Shown: in pieces, positions 42,022 to 50,403 of the stretch
Numbering within the stretch: the stretch's first letter is position 1
Layout: every line of letters begins with the position of its first letter
From: Streptomyces wedmorensis
GTDB taxonomy: Bacteria > Actinomycetota > Actinomycetes > Streptomycetales > Streptomycetaceae
Assembly (NCBI RefSeq): GCF_000716445.1
Contig: NZ_JNWK01000008.1
Location: forward strand, 99,939 to 163,938
DNA: 64,000 nt
Direction of reading: 5' to 3'
Made by a program: the position numbers and the translations under genes
The notes under the pieces: generated by a model
Databases searched by the model: none
What the model was told of the DNA's origin: nothing
What the model saw: only the letters and a program-made list of their open reading frames with translations

Positions 42022-43029
42022 ATGTTCGCCTTCGTCGTGGCCGCCGTGTTCCTGCTGCTCTTCGCGGCGGGTGTGCTGCGCGACCGGCGCCGCTTCGGCA
42101 ACGCGGTGTACCTCGGGCTCGCCGTCACCTTCCTCGGCATCGGGCTCCTCGCGGGCATCGACGACGCCCCGCCCGGCGTCGCCGAGACCGTGATGATCGT
42201 CGGACTGCTCGTCCTCGGCCTCGGCCCGGTCGTCCTCGCCGCACTGCTCTGCGCTAACGGCGTGAAGATGGTCCGCAAGGAGGGCAGACGCCCGGCCAAC
42301 CTGCTCGCGCTCCTCGCCGGACTCGGCATGTTCGCGCTGATGGGCCTCGCGATCGCCGCGGCCGTCACCCGCTCGCCGGCCCTCGGTGTCCTCGTCGGCA
42401 CCACCCTGCTCGTCCTCGCCTACGTCTCGTTCCTCTTCCTCTGCTTCGTCGGCTACGCCTACCTGTACGGCCGGATGCGGATCCGTCGCGACGCCGACTA
42501 CGTGGTGGTCCTCGGCTCGGGACTCGTCGGCGGCCACCGCGTGCCGCCGCTCCTCGCGAGCCGCCTGGACCGCGGAAGGCAGGTGTACGAGATGCTGGCC
42601 GCGCGCGGCGGGGACGCACCCGTCCTCATCACCTCGGGCGGCCAGGGTCCCGACGAGGCGCTGCCCGAGTCCCACGCGATGGCCGACTACCTCGTCGAGC
42701 GCGGCTTCCCGGCCGGCGCGGTCCTGCGCGAGGACCGCTCCCGGACGACCGAGGAGAACATGCTCCGCAGCAAGGAGCTGATGGAGCGGGACCGGCCGGG
42801 CTCCTCCTGCGTGATCGTCACCAACAACTTCCACGCCTTCCGGGCCGCCCTGACGGCCCGCCGTGCGGGCCTCGACGGCCAGGTGGTGGGATCCCCGACC
42901 GCCGCCTACTTCTGGCCGTCGGCGACCATCCGCGAGTTCGTCGCGGTCTTCCTCCAGTACAAGGTGGTCAACCTCGGGATCTGCCTGACGCTGATCCTGC
43001 TGGGGGTCCTGGCGTGGGCCGTGCGCTGA
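42022..43029 (+). CDS. YdcF/SanA family (DUF218) membrane protein
   Basis: 335 residues. Four to five N-terminal TM helices (1-150), then a DUF218 domain: DYVVVLGSGLVGGHRVPPLLASRLD, PVLITSGGQGPDEALPESHA, EDRSRTTEENMLRSKELM and VIVTNNFHAFRAALTARR. A final TM follows at about 305-330. DUF218 proteins (SanA, ElyC) affect envelope integrity and lipid-linked precursor metabolism. Probably envelope maintenance here. Confidence 0.88.
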   Translation: MFAFVVAAVFLLLFAAGVLRDRRRFGNAVYLGLAVTFLGIGLLAGIDDAPPGVAETVMIVGLLVLGLGPVVLAALLCANGVKMVRKEGRRPANLLALLAGLGMFALMGLAIAAAVTRSPALGVLVGTTLLVLAYVSFLFLCFVGYAYLYGRMRIRRDADYVVVLGSGLVGGHRVPPLLASRLDRGRQVYEMLAARGGDAPVLITSGGQGPDEALPESHAMADYLVERGFPAGAVLREDRSRTTEENMLRSKELMERDRPGSSCVIVTNNFHAFRAALTARRAGLDGQVVGSPTAAYFWPSATIREFVAVFLQYKVVNLGICLTLILLGVLAWAVR

Positions 43030-43059
43030 GAGCGGTCGGTCCGGTTCATCGCGGTCTCC

Positions 43060-44901
43060 TCACGGGGTGACGATCGGGAAGAACGGGTCGGGCTTCGTCA
43101 CGTACGACAGGAGCCGGACGAGCAGCGCGGGGTCGCCCTCCACCCCGATCCCGAGCTCCTGCGGGCTCTTGCCGCCGAGCAGACCGAGCAGCTGCGCCTT
43201 CCCCCCGAGGGTGAGGGTGAGCCCGGCGGGCGTCCGGGGCGCGGCGGCCACCCGGTGGGTGAGAGCCCCGTTGCGCAGGGTCAGGCGCCGCCGCTCGCCC
43301 GCGCCCGTCGGGGCGTCCAGCAGGACCAGGTCGATCGTCAGGTCGTCGTCCCAGGCACGCGGCCCGTCGATCGCCACGGCGACCGAGTCGATCAGCATCG
43401 GGACGGAGAGGGCCATCGACATCTCGGGGTTGGTCATGTCGACCATCTCCCCCGCGACGCCGTCGCGGAGCTCCTGGGCGCCGCGCAGGTAGAAGTTGCG
43501 CCAGGTGGCGTTCTCGGCGCCGTACCCCAGCCGCTGGTACACCCCGGCGAGGACCTCCTTCGCCTCCTCGTTCCCGGGGTCGGCGAAGACCACGTGGTCG
43601 AGGAGGGTCGCCGCGAAGCGCAGGTCGCCGTCCTCGGCGTACGCCCGGGCCTTGGCGAGGGCGTCGGCGGCGCCGCCGGCCACCTCCACGTACCGCGCGG
43701 CCAGCTCGGCGGGCGGCCGCTCCCAGAGGTGGGCCGGGTTGCCGTCGTACCAGCCGAGGTAGCGCTGGTAGATCGCCTTCGTGTTGTGGCTGAGCGAGCC
43801 GTAGTAGCCGCGGGCGTGCCACGCCTTCTCCAGGGCGGGCGGCAGCTCGATCCGCTCGGCGATCTCGACTCCCGTGTACCCCGCGTTCAGCAGCCGGAGC
43901 GTCTGGTCGTGCATGTACGCGTACAGGTCCCGCTGCCCGGCGAGGAACTCCACCACGTTGTCGTGACCCCAGGTGGGCCAGTGGTGGGAGGCGAAGCCGA
44001 CGTCGTACCGCCCGTGGAAGTACTCGATCGCCTCGTCCAGGTACTGGGCCCAGATCCGGGAGTCGCGGACGACCGCGCCGCGCAGGGTGAGCACGTTGTG
44101 CATGTTGTGCGTGGCGTTCTCCGCCAGGCACAGGGCGCGGTGGTCGGGGAAGAGGAAGTTCATCTCGGCGGGTGCCTCGGTGCCCGGCGTGAGCTGGAAG
44201 ACGATCCGCACGCCGTCGACCGTCTCCTCCTGCCCGGTCTCCGTGATGTCCACGGTCGGCGGGATCAGGCTGATCGTGCCCGTCGATGCGGCCTGCCCCA
44301 GACCCACGCCGATCTGGCCGTCCGGGGCCTTCGGGAGGCCGACGCCGTACATGTAGCTCGCCCGGCGGGTCATGGCGTTGCCCGCGTACACGTTCTCGCT
44401 GACCGCGTGCTCCAGGAAACCGGCCGGGGCGAGGATCGGCACGCCCTCCTCGGTGCCGTGCGGGAGGACGCCGCGGACGCCGCCGAAGTGGTCGCCGTGC
44501 GAGTGCGTGTAGATCACCCCGGTGACCGGCCGGTCACCGCGGTGCTCCTTGTACAGCGCGAGGGCGGCGGCCGCGGTCTCCACGGAGATCAGCGGGTCGA
44601 TGACCACGATCCCGCGCTCGCCCTCGACGATCGTCATGTTGGAGATGTCCAGGCCCCGCACCTGGTAGATGCCGTCGGTCACCTCGTACAGGCCCTGGCG
44701 GGCGCACAGCCGGCCCTGCCGCCACAGGCTGGGGTGCGCGGTCTCCGGGCACTCCGCCTTCAGGAACTCGTAGGCGTCGTTGTCCCAGACCACCCGGCCG
44801 TCGTCGGCCTTCACCACACCGGGGACGAGGGAGCCGAGGAAGCCCCGGTCGGCGTTGTCGAAGTCGGTCGCGTCCTCGAAGGAGGGCAGGGCATCGCTCA
44901 T
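43060..44901 (-). CDS. Alkyl/aryl sulfatase (metallo-beta-lactamase fold)
   Basis: 613 residues from ATG 44901. Zinc site THSHGDHFGG at 132-141, further ligands in PAEMNFLFPDHRALCLAENATHN and SHHWPTWG; then the alkylsulfatase dimerisation domain (RGYYGSLSHNTKAIYQRYLGW) and a C-terminal SCP2-like domain, the three-part layout of SdsA1. SdsA1-type enzymes release sulfate from alkyl sulfates such as SDS. No signal peptide is seen, so it is probably intracellular. A stand-alone gene, divergent from a small hypothetical. Confidence 0.93.
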   Translation of the reverse strand: MSDALPSFEDATDFDNADRGFLGSLVPGVVKADDGRVVWDNDAYEFLKAECPETAHPSLWRQGRLCARQGLYEVTDGIYQVRGLDISNMTIVEGERGIVVIDPLISVETAAAALALYKEHRGDRPVTGVIYTHSHGDHFGGVRGVLPHGTEEGVPILAPAGFLEHAVSENVYAGNAMTRRASYMYGVGLPKAPDGQIGVGLGQAASTGTISLIPPTVDITETGQEETVDGVRIVFQLTPGTEAPAEMNFLFPDHRALCLAENATHNMHNVLTLRGAVVRDSRIWAQYLDEAIEYFHGRYDVGFASHHWPTWGHDNVVEFLAGQRDLYAYMHDQTLRLLNAGYTGVEIAERIELPPALEKAWHARGYYGSLSHNTKAIYQRYLGWYDGNPAHLWERPPAELAARYVEVAGGAADALAKARAYAEDGDLRFAATLLDHVVFADPGNEEAKEVLAGVYQRLGYGAENATWRNFYLRGAQELRDGVAGEMVDMTNPEMSMALSVPMLIDSVAVAIDGPRAWDDDLTIDLVLLDAPTGAGERRRLTLRNGALTHRVAAAPRTPAGLTLTLGGKAQLLGLLGGKSPQELGIGVEGDPALLVRLLSYVTKPDPFFPIVTP

Positions 44902-45052
44902 GGACCAGGGGCTCCGTTCGCGCGGGCGGTGGTTCGGCGTACCGGTCCATCTGAACACCGGGGTACTACGACCGCACTTCGGAGCGGCGGGAGCGCCGGA
45001 CCGTACCTACTCTGGAGATACGCGTCCCACTCCGGCGGTACGGAGGTGGCCC

Positions 45053-45334
45053 ATGAGGGCACGCCACCACTTCCACATCGACTACCTCGGGCACTCGGTC
45101 TCCGCGACCGTGCAGACCGGGCACACCTCCGTCGTCGAGGTCCTCGTCGACGGCAAGGAGACCGGCTACGCCACCACGAAGGCCGACCGGCCGGTCACCG
45201 TCCCCATCGAGCTCCCCACCGACCCACCGACGCCCGTCACCATCCGGGCGACCCCGGGGCCCGGCGTCCCCCGCTGCCTCCTTCTCGCCACGGCCGACGG
45301 CGAGGGGCAGGTGATGGCACCGCGGCTGTACTGA
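45053..45334 (+). CDS. Small hypothetical protein
   Basis: 93 residues from ATG 45053 with a near-perfect SD (GGAGGTGG). Beta-rich: RHHFHIDYLGHSVSATVQTGH, VVEVLVDGKETGYATT, PVTVPIELPTDPPTPVTIRA. It looks like one immunoglobulin- or barrel-like domain without TM or signal. Function unknown. Confidence 0.75.
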   Translation: MRARHHFHIDYLGHSVSATVQTGHTSVVEVLVDGKETGYATTKADRPVTVPIELPTDPPTPVTIRATPGPGVPRCLLLATADGEGQVMAPRLY

Positions 45335-45384
45335 GCGCGGTCCCGAAGGCCGGGGCGGGCCTCTGAGGGCCCGGTCCGTCGGGC

Positions 45385-46596
45385 TCAGGAGAGCCAGGCC
45401 ATCCCGATGATCAGGAAGACGACGAAGGCGATCGCCCCGGCGACGGCCGCAGTCTTGCGGGGCCGCCGTCTGGAGAGCTCGGCGAGCCCCCCGCCCGTGC
45501 CGCCCGACCGCTCACGCCGCCGCGACGCGGTGCCGGGACCACTAGCGGTCCGTGGCGCCCGGGCAGCCGACCGGGACGGTCCGGGCTGCCGGGGGACGGC
45601 CCCGGGCATGGGCGCGGCCCCGGGCATCGCCCCCGACCCCGCCATCGGCATCGCCCCCGAGCCCGACCCCGCCATCGGCGTCGGCATCGGCGTCGGGTGT
45701 GCGGCGACGGCGGGGCCGCGGCCGGGGACACCGGTGTGGTGCGGGGCACGGGGCGGACGGGCCACGCCCGGGGCGGGCTGCCCGTAGGACCGCCACGCAC
45801 CGGAGGAGAACCAGTCCGCGATCGACTGCGCCGAGGGCCGCTGCTCCGGCTGCTTGGCCAGCAGGCTCAGCAGATAGGTCTCGAACTCGGGCGGCAGGGC
45901 GGCCCCGAGTCGGGTCGGCGGCACCGGCGGGGTGTCGATGTGCTGGTACAGCAGCGCCGTCGCCGTGTCCGCCCGGAACGGCGGGCGACCGGTGAGGAGT
46001 TGGTACAGCACGCAGCCGAGCGAGTACACGTCGGACGCGGGCGAGGCCGGCTGCCCGAGGGCCCGCTCGGGCGCCAGGTACAGCCCCGTGCCCACGATCT
46101 GACCCGTCGTCGTGAGCGCCGCCGAGGGATCGTCGACGAACCGCGCGATGCCGAAGTCGGCCAGCTTCACCGTCCCCTCGGCGTCGACGAGCAGGTTCCC
46201 CGGCTTGATGTCCCGGTGCACCACCCCCTGCCGGTGCGCGGCCGCGAGCCCGGCGGCGGCGTGCGCGGCGACCACGGCGACCCGCTCGGCGGGCAGCAGC
46301 AGCGGGTCGGACGGGCTGCCGGCGAGGCTGTCGCCCTCGACCAACTCCATGACCAGGAAAAGCTTTCCGTCCCACGTGCCGAAGTCGAAGACGCCCACCA
46401 CGTGCGGGTGACTCAGCCGGGCGGCGGTCTGCGCCTCCAGCCGGAACCGGTCGGCGGCGGAGGGGTCGGTCCCCTGTGCCAGCATCAGCTTCACGGCCAC
46501 GGCCCGGCCCAGCACCTCGTCGGTGGCCTGCCACACCTCGCCCATGCCGCCCCGGCCGATACACACATGAAGCCGATATCGGTCCGCGACCAGCAC
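45385..46596 (-). CDS. Ser/Thr protein kinase with C-terminal membrane anchor
   Basis: 403 residues from GTG 46596, which places the first strand (LVADRYRLHVCIGRGGMGEVW) at the start as in other Streptomyces kinases. Catalytic Lys in AVAVKLML, HRDIKPGNLL, DFGIARF and APERA are intact. After residue 275 comes a Pro/Met/Ala/Gly-rich linker with repeats of GAMPMAGSG, a basic stretch and one TM at the very C-terminus (AGAIAFVVFLIIGMAW) with almost nothing outside. So it is a tail-anchored kinase with no extracellular sensor. Confidence 0.9.
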   Translation of the reverse strand: MLVADRYRLHVCIGRGGMGEVWQATDEVLGRAVAVKLMLAQGTDPSAADRFRLEAQTAARLSHPHVVGVFDFGTWDGKLFLVMELVEGDSLAGSPSDPLLLPAERVAVVAAHAAAGLAAAHRQGVVHRDIKPGNLLVDAEGTVKLADFGIARFVDDPSAALTTTGQIVGTGLYLAPERALGQPASPASDVYSLGCVLYQLLTGRPPFRADTATALLYQHIDTPPVPPTRLGAALPPEFETYLLSLLAKQPEQRPSAQSIADWFSSGAWRSYGQPAPGVARPPRAPHHTGVPGRGPAVAAHPTPMPTPMAGSGSGAMPMAGSGAMPGAAPMPGAVPRQPGPSRSAARAPRTASGPGTASRRRERSGGTGGGLAELSRRRPRKTAAVAGAIAFVVFLIIGMAWLS

Positions 46597-46894
46597 CTGG
46601 AGACCACCCTTTCGACGATCGATCAACCTGACGGAAGGGAACCAGCGTAGAGCCGCCGGCCACCGCCCCTCGCCGCGCTCCCCTCCGTACCGGCCCCCGC
46701 CCATGACGGAGCACCGGACGCGATGGCTCGCGGGGGGCGTCCCGGACCGCTGGACGCGAAGGCTCGCGGGGCGTGACGGGCCGCCGGGCATGACGGCTCT
46801 CCGGCGTCCGGCTGCACGCCGGGTGAACGGGTCGTGTCGGCAGGCGGCTAGCATCGCGGCCCGGAGCATTCACGCATGTGGGACGGAGTGGGTC

Positions 46895-47773
46895 GTGGCA
46901 CGACCGCGTATGGGTGTGGCGGTACTGACGATGGGCACGCGCCCCGCCGAACTGCGGGCGCTCCTCGACTCCGTCGCGCGGCAGGACGAGCCGGCCGCCC
47001 GGATCGTCGTCGTCGGCAACGGCACCGGTTCGCTCCCGGACCTCCCCGAAGGCGTGACCGGCGTCGAACTGCCCGAGAACCGGGGCGTGTCAGGCGGCCG
47101 TAACGTCGCCATCGAGACGCTGCGCGCCTTCGGCGACGTCGACGTGGTCGTCGACCTCGACGACGACGGCCTCCTCGTCGACACCGACGTCCTCCGCCGC
47201 CTCGCCGACCTGTACGCGGCGGACCCCGCCCTCGGCGTCGTCTCCTTCCGCATCGCCGACGAGACCGGCGAGACCCAGCGTCGGCACGTCCCCCGCCTCG
47301 GCGCGAAGGACCCGCTGCGCGGCGGTGAGGTCACGACCTTCCTCGGCGGCGGCCACGGCCTGTCGATGCGGATGCTCGACCGGATCGACGGCTGGCCGGA
47401 GGACTTCTTCTTCACCCACGAGGAGACCGACCTCGCCTGGCGCGCCCTCGACGCCGGCTGGAAGATCCTCTACGCGCCCGAGCTCCTCCTCCAGCACCCC
47501 AAGACCAGCCCCGCCCGCCACGCCGTCTACCACCGGATGACCGCCCGCAACCGCGTCTGGCTCGCCAAGCGCAACCTCCCGGCCCTCCTCGTCCCCCTCT
47601 ACCTCGGCGTCTGGACCCTCCTCACCCTCGCGCGGACCCGCTCCCTCCCCGGCCTCGCCGCCTGGTTCGCCGGCTTCGCCGAAGGCCTCCGCCGCCCCTG
47701 CGGCCCCCGCCGCCCCATCCGCTGGTCCACCGTCCTCCGCATGACCCGCCTGGGCCGCCCCCCGATCATCTAG
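46895..47773 (+). CDS. Family 2 glycosyltransferase
   Basis: 292 residues from GTG 46895 (GGAG at seven bases). GT-A fold: VAVLTMGTRPAELRALLDSV, VVVGNGTGSLPD, ELPENRGVSGGRNVAIE, VVVDLDDDGLLV (DxD) and FFFTHEETDLAWRALDAGW with the catalytic ED-like pair. A hydrophobic helix near 232-255 and a basic C-terminus suggest membrane association. TAGCAT at 46849-46854 is a possible -10. Transfers sugar to an unknown acceptor, perhaps a cell-wall glycan. Confidence 0.88.
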   Translation: MARPRMGVAVLTMGTRPAELRALLDSVARQDEPAARIVVVGNGTGSLPDLPEGVTGVELPENRGVSGGRNVAIETLRAFGDVDVVVDLDDDGLLVDTDVLRRLADLYAADPALGVVSFRIADETGETQRRHVPRLGAKDPLRGGEVTTFLGGGHGLSMRMLDRIDGWPEDFFFTHEETDLAWRALDAGWKILYAPELLLQHPKTSPARHAVYHRMTARNRVWLAKRNLPALLVPLYLGVWTLLTLARTRSLPGLAAWFAGFAEGLRRPCGPRRPIRWSTVLRMTRLGRPPII

Positions 47774-47799
47774 GGGTATCGGGGGTATCGGGGGTATCG
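47773..47799. repeat. 9-bp triplicate GGGGTATCG after the glycosyltransferase stop
   Basis: Three tandem copies of GGGGTATCG directly after the TAG stop, the first copy including its last base. Too short to be more than a slippage product. Confidence 0.8.
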
Positions 47800-47930
47800 G
47801 GGGGCTCGGGGGTGTCTCGCCGATCAGGCCGGGCTCGCGCGGTCAGCTTTCCGCGGGCGGTGCGAGCGCCTCTCTCGCAGCGGCCGCGGGAACCGGCCCG
47901 GAGCGCCGAACGCAAGACCCCGGAAACCAC

Positions 47931-47968
47931 TCAGGGGCCCGACCCGCTTTCGCGGATCAGGCCCCTGA
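47931..47968 (-). terminator. Terminator-like hairpin downstream of tRNA-Pro
   Basis: TCAGGGGCC (47931-47939) pairs perfectly with GGCCCCTGA (47960-47968); the loop contains a further CCCGC/GCGGA pairing. It lies 15 bp beyond the 3' end of the tRNA on the minus strand. Confidence 0.6.
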
Positions 47969-47982
47969 AGGTCTTACGGCTG

Positions 47983-48056
47983 TCGGGGTGGCGGGATTTG
48001 AACCCACGACCTCTTCGTCCCGAACGAAGCGCGCTGCCAAGCTGCGCTACACCCCG
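47983..48056 (-). tRNA. tRNA-Pro (anticodon CGG)
   Basis: Minus strand: acceptor arms CGGGGTG (48050-48056) and CACCCCG (47984-47990) pair with discriminator A at 47983. D-arm AGCTTGGCAG region, anticodon loop TTCGGGA with CGG at positions 34-36, and T-loop GTTCAAATC are all present. CCA is not encoded. It reads CCG, a major proline codon here. Confidence 0.97.
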
Positions 48057-48094
48057 ATGTCGCTGCTCTGTGCTTCACGTCGCGGCGACATCGC

Positions 48095-48832
48095 TTACTT
48101 TAGCCCACGCGCGCGCTCAGACGAAATCCGGTATTCGGGGGACGGCGGGGCGGGTCGGATGCGGTCCAGGCCGACGATGGCGAGGCCGAGGAGGTAGAAG
48201 GCCGCGCCGAGGACGACGGCGTTGACGGCGACGCCGGCGTAGCCGTGGAGGGTGACGTCGAGGAACGGGTACGTGTAGCGGGCGGCGGAGCCGGGGGAGA
48301 GGAGGGCGCCGCGAACCAGGGCGAAGGCGAGGTAGAGGCCGGGGACGGCGAGCCACTGGGCGGCGTGGCGCGGCCGGAGGGCGCCGGGCGCGGTCAGGAG
48401 GAGGAAGTCGAGGGCCGTGCCGATGGGGCTCACGGTGTGGAGGAGCTGGTTGGCGACGGCCCTGGCACCGCTGAGGCGGGCGATCTCGGCGGCCTGGTTG
48501 AACTGGCTCGCGGGGTTGTCGAGGACCAGGTGGAACACGAGGCCGACGACCGAGATGCAGAGCAGGACCCCTCCGGTCCACAGGGCGGGCAGCGGAGGGC
48601 GGCGGGTCCAGGCGCGGGCGGCGCCCCAGCCGAGGACGACGGCGACCAGGACGTTGGACCAGATCGTGAAGAAGCTGAGGACGACGAGCACGTTGCCGTG
48701 GACGCATTCGATGACCAGGCCCGTCGCCGCGGCCAAGGCGATCAGGCCCCGGAATGCCGCGGCGTACGGCCGGTGCGGGGCGGGGGGCGAGACGGCGGCG
48801 GCCGGCACGGCCGAGGACCGGGGCGTGAGCAT
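48095..48832 (-). CDS. Pr6Pr family six-TM membrane protein
   Basis: 245 residues from ATG 48832. Six hydrophobic helices: FRGLIALAAATGLVIEC, FFTIWSNVLVAVVLGWG, LWTGGVLLCISVVGLVFH, the loop VANQLLHTVSPIGTALDFLL with conserved His/Pro, WLAVPGLYLAFALVRG, and VNAVVLGAAFYLLGLAIVG. This fits the Pr6Pr family; its function is unknown. A metallophosphoesterase gene lies upstream on the same strand, 17 bp away, so they may be co-transcribed. Confidence 0.82.
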   Translation of the reverse strand: MLTPRSSAVPAAAVSPPAPHRPYAAAFRGLIALAAATGLVIECVHGNVLVVLSFFTIWSNVLVAVVLGWGAARAWTRRPPLPALWTGGVLLCISVVGLVFHLVLDNPASQFNQAAEIARLSGARAVANQLLHTVSPIGTALDFLLLTAPGALRPRHAAQWLAVPGLYLAFALVRGALLSPGSAARYTYPFLDVTLHGYAGVAVNAVVLGAAFYLLGLAIVGLDRIRPAPPSPEYRISSERARGLK

Positions 48833-48849
48833 CCCCCCACCGTAAGTGC

Positions 48850-49788
48850 TCAGGCGCGGGCGGTCAGGGTGAGCAGGGTGGCCTCGGGCGGGCAGGCGAA
48901 ACGGACTGGGGTGTACCGGTTGGTGCCGCAGCCCGCGGAGACGTGGAGGTACGAGGTGCGGTCGGCGACCGTGTGGGTGGAGAGCCCCTTCACCCGGTCC
49001 GTGTCGAGGTCGCAGTTGGTGACGAGCGCCCCGTAGAAGGGGATGCACAGCTGCCCGCCGTGGGTGTGTCCGGCGAGGATCAGCTCGTACCCGTCGGCGG
49101 TGAAGGCGTCGAGCGAGCGCAGGTACGGGGCGTGGACGACGCCCACCGTGAAGTCGGCCGACGCGTCGGGGCCGCCGGCCACCCGCTCGTAGCGGTCGCG
49201 CTTGATGTGCGGGTCGTCGAGTCCGGTGAACGCCAGGTCGGCCTCGGGCAGCTTCAGCCGGCCGCGGGTGTTGGTGAGGTCGACCCAGCCGGCCGCGTCG
49301 AAGCCGTCCCGCATGGGCTCCCACGGGTTGTGGCGGGCACCGACGACGGGCCCGTTGCCGTTGAGGCCGTGGCGGCCCTGGGCCTTCTCCTTCAGGTAGC
49401 GGGCGGGGTTGCGCGGCGTCGGCCCGTAGTAGTCGTTGGAGCCCATGACGTACACGCCCGGGAACTCCATCAGCGGGCCGAGCGCGTCCAGGACCTCGGG
49501 CACCGCGTCCGGGTCGGACAGGTTGTCACCGGTGTTGACGACGAAGTCGGGGCGCAGCCCCGCGAGGGACTGGAGCCAGGCCTGCTTCTTGCGCTGGCCG
49601 CACACCATGTGGATGTCGGAGACCTGGAGGACGCGCAGGTCGCGCATGCCGGGCGGGAGGACCGGGACCGTCAGTCGGCGCAGCCGGAACGAGCGGGCCT
49701 CGAAACCGGCGGCGTAGACGAGTCCGGCCGCGGCCGCCGCCGTCAGACCTGCAGTGACCTTCAGGGGGATCCCGTACCGTGCGCGCAT
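48850..49788 (-). CDS. Membrane-anchored metallophosphoesterase
   Basis: 312 residues from ATG 49788. N-terminal TM or signal anchor (about 8-27), then dimetal phosphoesterase motifs: LQVSDIH, VVNTGDNLSDP, MGSNDYYG (GN(H/D) box variant), VVHAPYLRSLD and ILAGHTHGGQLCIPF. The active site is probably outside the membrane (YaeI/LpxG-like family). Substrate unknown, perhaps a lipid pyrophosphate. Its 5' end is divergent from the yqeY gene. Confidence 0.9.
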   Translation of the reverse strand: MRARYGIPLKVTAGLTAAAAAGLVYAAGFEARSFRLRRLTVPVLPPGMRDLRVLQVSDIHMVCGQRKKQAWLQSLAGLRPDFVVNTGDNLSDPDAVPEVLDALGPLMEFPGVYVMGSNDYYGPTPRNPARYLKEKAQGRHGLNGNGPVVGARHNPWEPMRDGFDAAGWVDLTNTRGRLKLPEADLAFTGLDDPHIKRDRYERVAGGPDASADFTVGVVHAPYLRSLDAFTADGYELILAGHTHGGQLCIPFYGALVTNCDLDTDRVKGLSTHTVADRTSYLHVSAGCGTNRYTPVRFACPPEATLLTLTARA

Positions 49789-49862
49789 CCCCCCATCGTC
49801 GCAGACCCGTGCGGTGGAAATGCGCGGGCGGGTGGGGCGGGAGACCTGCCACACTTGTCCCC

Positions 49863-50327
49863 ATGACCACGCTCAAGGAGAAGCTCAAGGCCGACCTCAA
49901 CGCCGCGATCAGGGAGCGCGACGAACTGCGTTCCTCGACGCTGCGACTCACGATCACCGCCATCACGAAGGAGGAGGTCGCGGGCAAGACGAAGCGCGAA
50001 CTCTCCGACGACGAGGTGCAGAAGGTGATCGCCAAGGAGGCGAAGAAGCGCCGCGAGGCCGCCGAGGCCTTCGCGCAGGGCGGTCGCCACGAGTCCGCCG
50101 AGCGGGAGAAGGCGGAGGGCGTCCTCCTCGACGCGTACCTGCCGAAGCAGCTCAGCGACGAGGAGCTCGACGGGATCGTCGCGGCGGCCGTCGAGGAGGC
50201 GAAGGCCGCGGGCGCCGAGGGGCCGCGCGCCATGGGCGCCGTCATGAAGATCGTGAACCCGAAGGTGGCCGGCCAGGCCGAGGGCGGCCGCGTCGCCGCC
50301 TCCGTCAAGAAGCTGCTCGCGGGCTGA
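49863..50327 (+). CDS. GatB/YqeY domain-containing protein
   Basis: 154 residues. LKEKLKADLNAAIRERDELRSSTLRL at the start and DAYLPKQLSDEELDGIVAAAV, GPRAMGAVMKIVNPKVAGQAEGGRVA at the end are diagnostic of YqeY, a free-standing homologue of the tRNA-binding tail of GatB. No catalytic site; probably tRNA-related. A strong bidirectional terminator follows. Confidence 0.95.
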   Translation: MTTLKEKLKADLNAAIRERDELRSSTLRLTITAITKEEVAGKTKRELSDDEVQKVIAKEAKKRREAAEAFAQGGRHESAEREKAEGVLLDAYLPKQLSDEELDGIVAAAVEEAKAAGAEGPRAMGAVMKIVNPKVAGQAEGGRVAASVKKLLAG

Positions 50328-50354
50328 ACCCGCGCGGCATCGGCCGCCGATACG

Positions 50355-50391
50355 CGAGAGGGCGCCCCCACCAGGTGGGGGCGCCCTCTCG
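50355..50391. terminator. Bidirectional terminator between yqeY and the PBP gene
   Basis: A 37-bp inverted repeat with 17-18-bp perfect arms (CGAGAGGGCGCCCCCAC and its complement) around three bases, between convergent genes. Confidence 0.92.
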
Positions 50392-50403
50392 TCTGTCGGT
50401 GCG